A DNA stretch of 64,000 nucleotides. Origin: Hormiphora californensis (lineage: Eukaryota > Ctenophora > Tentaculata > Cydippida > Pleurobrachiidae). Location: contig CM035351.1 of assembly GCA_020137815.1 (NCBI GenBank), forward strand, positions 3,497,409-3,561,408, written 5' to 3'. The translations under genes were made by a program, and so were the position numbers. Below are positions 1 to 40,407 of this stretch, one piece after another; positions within the stretch are counted from its first letter, which is position 1, and every line of letters starts with the position of its first letter. The notes below the pieces were generated by a model. The model saw only the letters and a program-made list of their open reading frames with translations. It did not search any database and had not been told where the DNA came from.

Positions 1-12
1 CGCGAAACACGG

Positions 13-53
<41 letters not shown>

Positions 54-440
54 TTCTCTCTCTCTCCCTCTTCCTCCCTTCCTCTATATATTTTCCTATA
101 TATAATGCGCGTTTCTGTCTCTACCTATTTATCCATCTCGGTTATATTCATCTTCATGTCTCGTTTTACAGAATTCACTTGTGATCAGAGTAAGAACACT
201 GCAGTGTCTCCCCCTTTCTTTCCATGCACACACTCACAGGGGAGGTGAACATCTGGTGCACTATTACACCATAGCACACACACTTTGTCTACCTTGTATG
301 TGTTTCACCCCTGTCTCTAGACCTAAGTAATCTCATCTCTCTTGACACTCGACAGTCTAAGTTGAATTGTGTTTCACCCCTTGGCTCATCTCTAATCCCC
401 GGGCATCCCTCTCTAGATCTAATCCCCGTGCATCCCTCAG
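1..440. other. MED13 intronic sequence with (CT)n at the window edge
   Basis: This stretch precedes the first exon visible in the window. It holds a (CT)n microsatellite at about 17-66 and no coding segment I can support. The acceptor used for the exon at 441 ends at 440 (CCCTCAG). Confidence 0.6.
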
Positions 441-27160
<26,720 letters not shown>

Positions 27161-28744
27161 CGGCATCTCATCCAACACTACAACCCCAGATACAAGTGGT
27201 GAGTTGCTGTGTTTTTTTATCTTTCGGTACTGGATCATTGACCCCCCCCCCCTCTATACTCTAGCAAGTGTATCACTCCTGACTCCAGACCAACTGACCC
27301 CCTCTCTCCCTGCCCCCACATGTTGTGCACAACCACTGACCCCCTCTCCCACATATACCTGGGCAACTGAATCAGTCTCCCCCCCCCCCCCCCCCATATA
27401 CTCCTCCACTGACCCCCTCTCCCATCTCAGATTCAACAAGAAGACACACATTCTACACGGGGCAGCAGCAGCTAAAGACTTGCAGATAATCTGTATTATA
27501 CGAGAAACAAGAGGACTCTATATTCACTTATGTTTGATACAGGAATCATAAAATATTTAAAACACGATTCAGAGGGATTACAGAGAAACTGAGACTCTGT
27601 TAAATAGTGTTCAGTAGGGTAGTATGTGTGTGTTTGTAGTTTACATGTTTCACTAATAATTGTGAACACTCCAAATATATATGGTTGTAGCTACATTTTT
27701 CTCTCTGTACAGAGACTGATATATAAAGTGATACAACACACCAGCTCCCCGGATATAATGTATGATGGGAAATCTCCCCAAGAGACAATTATATATTTAC
27801 AATGATGTGTAATCTGTGTATGTAATGTAGTGAAGTGTATGTGAACACACAGCGCCATGTACATGTACAACAACTCTCCACCCAAACATTTGATATAATA
27901 ATAATTAGAGAGAGAAAACAACGAGAAGGATTTTGTTAATTTTTGAGTTACTTTTCGGTGTTCATCATAATATATATTTACAAAATGAGACAAAGACCAA
28001 AATGTATTAGATTTAGAAATAAAGAGAAGCTATTCAGAACATGATTGTCAGGTGATTAATAAGTTCCTGCAACTCGAGAGACTGAGAGAGAAGAAGAAGT
28101 TGCCTGGCCGTTCTCTCGAGTGGGCTAATTTTGTATCATCGCTCCATATTTTGAGGGAAAGGAACTGAGGGAATCTCTGTCAGCGCATTCTCTGACCTCG
28201 CTCCGTTCTTCTGGGTGCGAGAAAGGGGTCAGTGTGATGCCTGACCGGAGATCATGGCCCTACAACTCTATGTAGAACATGAAGTTCTAGTTGTGGCTCA
28301 AAGTCAATGAACTCAGTTGCTTTCCCCTAATATAACTTTATCTGCAGCAACACAAAAATGATAAGCCTCCAGTTTGTAGATTAAGAACCTCTTTTAACAT
28401 ATGATCCATCATTACACAGAAAAATTTCTAATTTTTAAGTATTTGATTGATTTTTATATGGAAAAAAAGAAACTTGTTTCATGTGTTCGCTTGTATGGTA
28501 TCTTCTACAAATTTCTCCTGGCTGTATCTGCCATATTGTAACAGTAAAATATTCAGTGAATATTTCACTGAGAAGATACCATATTCGATATTTGATATTA
28601 CAACTGCTACTAGCAGTGCTAGGCCATTATATAGAACTCTGCAATATGAACTGTCAGCACAATGCCTGACAGGGCTCACCGGAGCTGCAGAGCATGTAAA
28701 AAGTGCAAGTGGTTTTTGCACGTGCATGTTCTAAGCGCTTCTAC
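27161..28744. other. MED13 3' flank, no gene seen
   Basis: AT-rich sequence after the MED13 stop, with short poly-C tracts at 27241-27252 and 27390-27406. An AATAAA at about 28018 could be a polyadenylation signal. Open frames here are short and show no recognisable protein. Confidence 0.55.
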
Positions 28745-28830
28745 TATAAACGGGACAAACGTATGGTAAGCAATGGTTGTGGCTCAGAGTAGGACCTCGC
28801 GTCGGTACCCGTACACGGCCCTCGCAGTCA

Positions 28831-28891
28831 CCTGTCTGGCGCCGCCGACCCCATCTGAACTAGGCCTAGGTGTCTAGCGCCGCCAGACAGG
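28831..28891. mobile_element. Small palindromic MITE (CTGTCTGGCGCCGCC family)
   Basis: The ends CCTGTCTGGCGCCGCC and GGCGCCGCCAGACAGG-like sequence face each other over about 60 bp. Related copies or half-copies occur at 30340-30360, 33530-33620, 33975-33995 and 48698-48777. Confidence 0.75.
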
Positions 28892-28899
28892 CAGTCACC

Positions 28900-30455
28900 T
28901 GCCAGGCCATTGCTCTGACCACAGTTCTCGCGCTTTGAGAGAAATCAGAATAGGATCCTGGGCAAGGCCAATGCTCTGACAGGCAGATGGTCATTGTTGT
29001 TGTTGTTGTATGCGCCTCCGCTTCCAATCCTCTACTTGTGATTTTATCCCGTCCGGCAGCCAGTTCCTCACGCCCGAGAAGGACGGAGCTCAGGTTCCAG
29101 AGTTTCCTCTTTCCCCCGGGAGAGTTTTCTTCCTCCGTCTTATGTCCATGGTTTTGGAGATAAGGGTGGAATCGTCTCCCATAACTATCTTAACAGGTCC
29201 CATGAAGAGGACCGCACCAGCACTGTTTTCACATTGTGCCAGTCTCGGATATCTCCAGCGACCCTTGGTGAGTGGCATCTCAGCATTGATCGCTCTAGAT
29301 GTGGCCTTGGCTAGGACAATTCGGACGCTCCATTGACTATGGCACCTTTGTAGATTTTGCGCTGCCAACCTCTGATTTGTAATCAGTACTCCATGTGGGT
29401 TCATGGAACATCACTTTTTGTTCGTGATGCAGATGCAGCGTCCGGCCGTTCATGGGGTAGTTAGGGCAGGTTCCTTCCCAATTAACGGAACTCTGGCGTG
29501 TGAAATGTTTAGTGGGTTAGGTATCTATGTGCGTCACTCATAGAAATTTGTTTTGTAGCATGGGATAGTGGTTTGTTCTGTTTGTTGATCAGGTTTTTGT
29601 GGAGGCTTGTTTGTTGGTAGAGAGTGATGATGTTGGTTTGTTACCTTCATCGTTTGGGGGGTAATCGCCATTTGGGAATCTCCTACGCTTCTCATGGACT
29701 TTTGAAGAAGCGTAGGTAGTAGCGAGGCTACTGGTTAGTGTAGTTTCTCCCTGTTGGGCTACGGAAACACCCCTTGAGTTTATCTCGACCTCGGCGTGGG
29801 AATTTTGCCGAGAGTCGGTGGTAGCTAACCAGTTATGACCTAGCTTGTTAGACCTTTTATACCTGTCCAGAGGCTAGGTGGACAGAAGGTAGAGGGGGGC
29901 CAGTTGAGATTAGACCTCCTCCAGCCTGGACTTTTGCTGGAGGACGGGTTTTGGCCGGTATTTAGCCATCTACTTTGGCCCAGTGCACAAGGCTGGGGAG
30001 ATGGTGTAATACCGGCCGGGGGTATCTCTATTCAGAGAGAGATGAGTCATGAGCGGATTAGAGAAAGGAAGAGAGAAAAACACACCACCCAAGGAGGGCA
30101 GCTCTGTTTCCTTGGAGTGGTATGTGAGATGCTCCAGGCAGTTCAAGAGCTTCATGGTTTACCCCGTATGCCCCGTATGCCGGGTCACCCCTGAAGATTC
30201 CCTGCCTGGTCTGTAGGACACTATTGCTATCTAAAAAATAGACATTAGCCGCGGCCTGCATCTCAAGGGCGTGGGAAGGAATCTCACCCATATCACCCAT
30301 ATCACTGATATTATCAGTATGGCCGATGCCGTCAGACAAACAGTCTGGCGCCGCCGACCCGCGCTCTGACTGTCAGAGCATTGGCCTGACACATTCTCGT
30401 TTCTCTCAAGCGCGAGAACTGTGGTCAGAGCATTGACCTGACAGCGCTTTGAGCG
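28900..30455. mobile_element. Nested repeat block flanked by inverted short repeats
   Basis: The segment at 28905-28985 (GCTCTGACCACAGTTCTCGC...) recurs as its reverse complement at 30366-30450, enclosing about 1.4 kb. The inner part 29940-30295 is a separate interspersed repeat, also present inverted at 63661-64000. A minus-strand frame at 29090-29404 is open for 104 codons but I do not recognise it. No transposase or RT motif is visible, so the class is unknown. Confidence 0.6.
29940..30295 (+). repeat. Interspersed repeat family R1, copy 1
   Basis: Matches 63661-64000 in the opposite orientation with few differences. The shared boundary is exact at GGTGAGATTCC (read on the minus strand here); outside it copy 1 has two CCATATCA units. 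Both copies keep an open frame on the same relative strand (HALEMQAAANVYF...GNRAALLGWCVFLSSFL), which suggests the end of a coding element or a shared 3' region. Confidence 0.88.
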
Positions 30456-30469
30456 CACTGAGAGTTAAT

Positions 30470-31209
30470 CTAAAATGACTGAGCAGCATGCTTGTTTATG
30501 AACCTTGGCGTGTTTGCTCGTCTTGCAAACGCGCTCGCGACTAGTAAACACGACATGCAGATCACACCCTGATATTGATAAGGGGATATCGTGATCGGAT
30601 ATCTGTGAGAGAAATGAGGAGAGGGCCAGGACTGGCCCTCTCCTCATTCCGCCAGGGCTGTCTGGCGGCCCCGATTTGAATATCAAAATAACGCACTCAG
30701 ATGGGACCAGGGGAAGGGGAGTGGTCTAGCTTCCGCTCAGGCATCGAGCTGACAGGGCCGGCCGGATATAAATATACCGAATCAAGCCGGCTTGATTATC
30801 CCTCTCTGAATAGCCACCGCCACTACCAATAATTTAGATCTGGTTGGCGTCGCCAAAATTAAAAAGATGCTTTTGCTAAGAATCAAAAAGTCTCAATTAG
30901 GAAATGAATAATAACATAAATAAAATAGTCTGAAGCAGACTCACAGTCAATGTGGTATCTTAAAAAACAGTTTTCTTCACTCACAATTGAAACAGCTCTC
31001 AATTCATTTGGTGGCGCAGCCACCCCTACACTGGCCGCACGAAGCGGGCTGAGTAGGGGATCTCATCACCAATCAATTCATGATAGAGACTAGATGGGAG
31101 TATGGGACTCCCACTCAACGCCACGTACCCAACTTAGTGTTTATACCCGGCCCCACAATTCGGTCTTCATCATAACACATGTGAACAATATTTCTCTCTT
31201 GAATGTCCG
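30470..31209. other. Intergenic, repeat-derived
   Basis: Lies 3' of ESS2. It contains a perfect 14-bp hairpin at 30617-30646 (GAGGAGAGGGCCAG, 2-base loop) and a GATATC-rich stretch just before it. No coding segment is supported. Confidence 0.6.
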
Positions 31210-35055
<3,846 letters not shown>

Positions 35056-35464
35056 GGAACTACATAAAATAAGAGGGAGGGGTTGAGATAACAGAAATGG
35101 TTCATAAGTTTTATTCGATTTTGAAATTAAGATAAACCGTTTCTCAGAACCCACTTTGGCCAACAAGCAGGGCCCAAACTGCAGGGTCACAAGAAACATA
35201 TTAAAACTCAAAGTAGTTTGGGCTTGGTAAAATCGTATTATGTACACAGTTATAATGATACAGTTACACCATTTTATACAACTATCTGTAACATTGGTTG
35301 GAATGGAGTTAAAACAAACTCTTCCAATTGTGTGTGGGGGGGGGGGGGGGTGCTACATATATATCTGCATGATGTGGTTTGTGTTATAAAAACTGGCTGA
35401 ATAATTTACATGTTATATTATACATCTGTACACTAAGATATCTATCTCTCTTTCCCTATTTCTC

Positions 35465-37889
35465 TCAGCAGAAAGATTTACAGGGCTGCCACAGAGAACT
35501 AGGTCCCTTGGCCTCGATCACCCTTCCCTTCCTCAATAACTCATCTGCAGTTAGGGGTGGTGGTCGGTGGGGATGGGTTGGGGTACTGGCAAGCACGACA
35601 GGGAGGTACTCTGGAGCTGGTGGTGGTGGTTGGAGTTCATCTTCTTCCTCTCCCTCATACCCAGCTGGTATCTCATCAGTTTCCAACACGGCGGTGGAGG
35701 GTTGTAGGTCACCAGCCGGTGTGCTGTGATCCCCTGCTGTGTCAGTTGGGGTTGCGACTGGAACGAGGTCCTGAGGAAGGGTTAGGTCATTTAACAGTTA
35801 GATCACTCTACATTCTACAATTCCAAGAAATCATCATTATACGGATTATCTAGGTTATCCTTGTCTAGCTCGACCCCCTTTTTGCGAGCTCCGAAAGGAG
35901 GGTTAGAACATAACAAGGGATTATAACCATTGTATAATTCCAAGAAATCATTATTACGCAGTGTCTAATCGCTTACCCGCATAGGAGAGATGTGTCGAGA
36001 TGGGGAGAGGAAGTGAGAGAGGGAGCCCTCGGCAATGCCAAGATTAAAGGATGGGTTCATATTGATCAGGATTCTCGAGAGCTCCTTGTTTGCTTTGGCC
36101 GCCTGATACATTCCTGAGACAGAGAGAGAGGGTTACTTTTGCCGGCTTTCGGTTTCTCCTTTATTTGCTTAAATTTATTCAGTTACAACGAGAATTAATG
36201 TGGTATGAAATATTAATAAGCAGGGGCCTGCCAGAAAGGATATTGAAAATACCCCGTACCGGAAAACTCCATAATTATCTCTCACTCTCTTGTCTATTAT
36301 CACGGCCCCTCCGTCTAATATAAATGGATTACGAATTCTAAATCCTATTGGTCACTATTATACTTTGTTGCTTTGCTGACTGAGAGAATTATATAACTTC
36401 TGTACAGTGATGCGTGTTGCTGCAGCTTGTATTCTGTTGTTTTGCACAGTTATCCTCCCTGTTCACGGGAGTGAACAGCGACTTACTGACTTGGCCAGGT
36501 TTAGTATTTAGCATGATAAACTCTCTGTAAGATTCTTTCTAGCCCATATCATCATTGCCTAGCTAGACTGTGTTTCGTGCGCCCCGCCCCCGAAACTTTA
36601 CAAATGTAAAGGGTAGGGTTAGCCCATATCACCAACATATTACTTGCACCCAACTCTAGATCGCGAATATCAAGTCTGGCACAGCAGACTAGACAATATA
36701 CCAAGAGTCTTTCCTACTTCCTAGGTTATCGAAAACAGTGGAGAGTATACTATGGAGGTTGGAATTGTTGGAGCTAAAAATGGAAAATCTACAAATGGGG
36801 CCCATTGAGAGCAAGGTGTCCAAGGAAAAAATACAAACGGCTAATGCACGGATACCGCACTTGACAACGTGAGTAGATAATTAGTTTTTAATTAGTTTAT
36901 ATTAATCAAAATATTATTAACCATCCCTGTGTCGCACTTGTAAATGAGGGTTGATTTTCATAAGTTGGTTACTCTGAGGCCTGACCTTCTTTCTTCAGGC
37001 CTGTTCTGGGATGTCCTAGCAACTCACATCCAGCTTTTGTAGAAGGGGGTATAATCTCATGTCCAGAGGGATACTTTCTTTCTCGGGTAATTAGCCGTTA
37101 ATTAATTAGCCGTTAATTGCATACTATTAGGTGTTTAATTAATACTTTGATTAATGAGAATAACCGGAACTTGATTACTATAAACATTAATTAGGCTCTA
37201 ATGATTTTTAACTCCTAGGTTGGTCTAGTTCGCGACGCTGATACCCTTCTTGGAGACTGCTGCCCGAAAAACAACAGAAAGAAACAGCTCCGGGTTGAGG
37301 AACCACTAGGAATCCAATCATACCGGCCAAGGGAGTAGAGAAAGACTTCTAGATAGACTCTAACAACAACTAAACTGTGTTCTTGTCTCACAAAAGACTG
37401 CCTCTCCAGGTCCGGAGAGCTGCATGAGTGACATTACCATCATGTAGTATAATGACAACTGTGTGCCTATTTAATGGACTACGGAAGAGAAATAATCTGT
37501 CGAATTTCTGCATGTGTTTACCTTCTATACTTTTCTGTTTCTTAGTCCTAATGAGTCCTGTTTCTGTGTATAGCCTCAGCGTTACTCCGCCTCTCACTCT
37601 CCAGGGGGTTTTTAGCTTCGATCCTCATCGTTAGAGAACCTAGAGGTTAGACGTAATTTAGTGGAGATTGCTTTGCTCGACCCTCTCTTTGCTCTCGAGT
37701 GGGCTTGAAAAAAATAAGGATGGGATATGAAAGCGATTGGTTATTATTTATTAACATACCAAAGTCGGGTAGTCTAGGTGCAGGTGGGGCACGATGGGGA
37801 CCACCACTGCTCACCGGGTCCTGCTCAACCTCTGTAACGTCCGCAATCGGGGAGAGAGTGGGTTTCATTGTCGCCATATAGTTGTTCAA
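35465..37889 (-). CDS. Unrecognised proline-rich protein (3 exons)
   Basis: Exons 37889-37760, 36113-35977 and 35770-35465 join in phase to give 190 aa. I do not recognise the family. The middle exon has a likely folded segment (YQAAKANKELSRILINM, then NPSFNLGIAEGSLSHFLSPS). The rest is acidic and proline-rich (GYEGEEEDELQPPPPAPEYL) with a final LTADELLRKGRVIEAKG block. Splice sites are good: GTATGT donor and CTCAG acceptor, then GTAAGC and CCTCAG. An earlier exon is possible, because the frame stays open upstream of the chosen ATG to a CCTAG acceptor. The intron 37759-36114 contains another predicted gene on the opposite strand. Confidence 0.6.
36410..37338 (+). CDS. Predicted small secreted protein, nested antisense (4 exons)
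   Basis: Exons 36410-36498, 36725-36868, 36999-37086 and 37219-37338 are each short but join without any phase error, giving 146 aa. Residues 1-20 are a clear signal peptide (MRVAAACILLFCTVILPVHG, cleavage likely before S). A Leu/Glu/Lys-rich helical segment follows (SKTVESILWRLELLELKMEN), suited to a coiled coil. Then comes a Cys-bearing domain: LGCPSNSHPAF, GGIISCPEGYFLSR, LLGDCCPKN. All introns are GT-AG with pyrimidine tracts. It lies entirely inside the first intron of the minus-strand proline-rich gene. I know no family match. It could be an extracellular oligomeric or matrix-type protein; this is inferred. Confidence 0.62.
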
Positions 37890-38270
37890 GGGGTGAGCAG
37901 AAGCTAGGGCAAGAACTTCTTGTTAGAAATGTAAAGCAAGTATTGGAAGGGAAATTGAGAAGTATAAACAGCCGATTCTTGAGGAAAAGTTGTTATAACA
38001 TTCAGAGCAGCAATTTGTACACACATATCACAGACGTATAAAGCATATTGGAATGAGGTATTACAGAAAACATTATCTCAACAAAGATCATTTACACAAA
38101 ACTTCTTCTTTAAACATTTATACAGAAACACATATCACAAACGTACAAAGATTGGAATAAAGTTATGTATTTTTAACGGAAAACACCAGTATATCGATAA
38201 ATATTTTCCCAAAACTTCTAATTTCAATAAACTAGGTATACATGTGTTACTCTCCATTCTCTATCTATTC
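37890..38270. other. Intergenic, no feature seen
   Basis: AT-rich spacer between the proline-rich gene and the 3' end of the FAXDC2-like gene. An imperfect direct repeat around ACACATATCACA(A/G)ACGTA occurs at 38020-38037 and 38130-38143. Nothing else is supported. Confidence 0.5.
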
Positions 38271-40085
38271 TCACTCTACTTTGGTGCACGAGGCAGTAGC
38301 AAGACGGTCCGCGGGGTCAGGGTGAAGCTCCTTGACAGGGGTGAGGCTAAAGGACACATAGTGTCGGACTTCCTGGATACTACCACAGAAAGGTTTGTCA
38401 GTTTTGTGAAGTTTGTCAAGAATGCCAATGGTGCCAAACCAACAATTAAACCTGGGGGTAATTAGATTTTAACTTTTATAATGTGATACATTTGCCAGTT
38501 TTATCGAACCACAGATATTTTCCTTCCCCAGAAGTCAGAACAACACAGAATCGTATCATACGATAATGGGAAGAGTGCAGTGTCATATCATTTGGTATCT
38601 CACGTTTTGTGGTGATAGTCGTGTGCCTCGGGGGAGAAGAGGAAGGGTACATGATAGCCTCCGTGAGCTAGCGTTGTAGAGAATATAACCAGGGCAATCC
38701 TAGGGGAGAGTGAGATAGGAAACTAATGTAGTAATTGGGGAAGATTAGATATTAATCCATGGCATATAACTGTGCAACTGACAACTGTGTAACTGACATG
38801 TTGTCATGACAACTGTGTAGCTGTGTAGCTGTGTAGCTGTGTAACTAACCAGATCCATGCTACGAAGATGTGTGACTGCATTATCATAGGTCCCATGATG
38901 GAAGGCAGTAGGTTGGAACAAACCATCTCCAGAGGGGTGCAGTAGATAGAGGTAATACCAATGGGGGCGGTCCATTCGTGATGTTTCTTATGGTACTTGG
39001 CGTAGAACCGGGGCGAGTGGAGCAACCTGTTATAGAGATCGTTGTTATTGGAGTTGCATAATGTATGGGTATTGAGTTGACACTGTCAACCCCTACGGGG
39101 CACTCGCGAAGTTCGAACTAGGCACAACCAACGTTACCAAGGCCTCAGGCCTGCCCGATTTTCGAATACCTAAAGACAAGTTTATACCTGTGGCTGTAAT
39201 AAAACATAACTTCTTCAACCAAAGTAAAGACAACAAATTCCACTAGCAGTCGTTCAAATGTTGGTAACTGGCCCTTGTGGTAAGAACCCAGAGCCAGAGC
39301 CATAGGGTAGAGAACAAGTGTAAACACTGGACTGACAACTAATAAGTTAAATGCAGAAGTTCTGATACAGCTCCACAACTTCTTCTGGTCTACCTGGGGG
39401 GTTTTTCTAATGTAATAAATCATTGACAATTGGTATACCTAAGTTAACGGAGAATCAATTGATTTCTCTTCAGTGTAGCTGTTTCTTACCGGTTCATTTT
39501 TGCCTTCCTGTACTTTGTATTTCAGAAGCCAGCTTGGTTTCCCTGTAATGTCACAGAACAAGAACACAGCATTGAACACCACGAAGTAGATGATAGAAGA
39601 GAGAGCTGATCCGAGATGGTGAGCAAGGTGATCGTTGCGGCCGAACATATCGTAAACCCTGTTCCAGAGCTCCCCCCAAAAGTCATGAGACGCACCCCAT
39701 ATTTTGTGAATGTACCTAGAAATAAATAAGAGGTCTAATGGCTTAATATTAATGTGAGTTCAAAAACTGGAAACCATACGTACGAAGAATTGTGATCGAA
39801 ATAGTGGCAATGAGGTGGTCGTTAACCAGAGGGAATTATTTAAGCATGTTGACCTTACTTACGGGTTCACAGAGTTTCGAACAGCAATAGTAGCTAGAAT
39901 CGCGGTACCAAGAATGAAAAGAAGCGATTTAAGAGTCTCCCACAGAGCGCCACGCTAAAATGAATATTTTTCGGTAACAAGTAAAGTCTGATTTTGGGAA
40001 TAAACCGGCGAAAATTATTAATTTCATTCCTTACATTTTGAGTGTCTTCTTCAGTTTCCGTTTTGGGTTCCCTTGCTTGCCCCAT
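38271..40085 (-). CDS. FAXDC2: FAXDC2-like fatty acid hydroxylase / sterol desaturase family
   Basis: Seven exons: 40085-40035, 39954-39863, 39715-39490, 39393-39188, 39026-38850, 38699-38604, 38451-38271. Phases join throughout to give 342 aa, close to the usual FAXDC2 length. It is an ER-membrane di-iron hydroxylase of the sterol desaturase superfamily. All histidine boxes are present, some built across exon junctions: SHRLLH (HX3H, junction 39188/39026), YHKKHHEW (HX2HH), HDYHH (HX2HH) and a GGYH before the last. The end reads WFGTIGILDKLHKTDKPF, as in the family. Several hydrophobic helices flank the boxes. The gene shares a 322-bp divergent promoter with XBP1. The exact substrate (4-alpha-methyl sterol or fatty acid) cannot be told. 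Confidence 0.92.
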
Positions 40086-40407
40086 AACGCTGCAAATGGC
40101 TCAAAAAAGCGACAACAGACTTCCAAACTCGAAAGGGGAAATTTTAAAGTTTGAAATTTGTAAAAAGTTTGGATTTGGAATTTTTCGATTTTCATGTTTC
40201 AGATGCGCGGCTTCACGACTTGCTTTGTCGCGCGGCCGCGGCGTCACTCAACAGCTCGAAAAGGTCAAAGCAAAAGTCGCGTTGGATGAGACAGTGATCC
40301 GCCAATGGAAGTACAACACGATAGTCTTGCTGTGCTTACGATCTTCGAGCGACCTGCCTTTGAGACTTGTTTTTGAGACTTTTTTCAACTCTTATTGTTT
40401 TGTCAAC
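40086..40407. promoter_or_regulatory. Bidirectional promoter FAXDC2 / XBP1
   Basis: 322 bp separate the two divergent start codons. It is locally GC-richer, with a CGCGGCCGCGG block near 40231-40245. A CCAAT-N9-ACACG element at 40302-40320 differs in one base from the ER stress response element CCAAT-N9-CCACG, the known site of ATF6/NF-Y and XBP1 in animals. Confidence 0.65.
40302..40320 (+). promoter_or_regulatory. ERSE-like element (CCAAT-N9-ACACG)
   Basis: CCAAT at 40302-40306, nine bases, then ACACG at 40316-40320, about 88 bp before the XBP1 start codon. It matches the ERSE consensus except for the first base of CCACG. XBP1 promoters in vertebrates are ERSE-driven; use here is inferred. 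Confidence 0.5.

Noticed and set aside
29090-29404. 104-codon minus-strand frame as a real gene
   Set aside because: Lies inside a repeat block, no introns, no motif; could be part of an element but cannot be supported.
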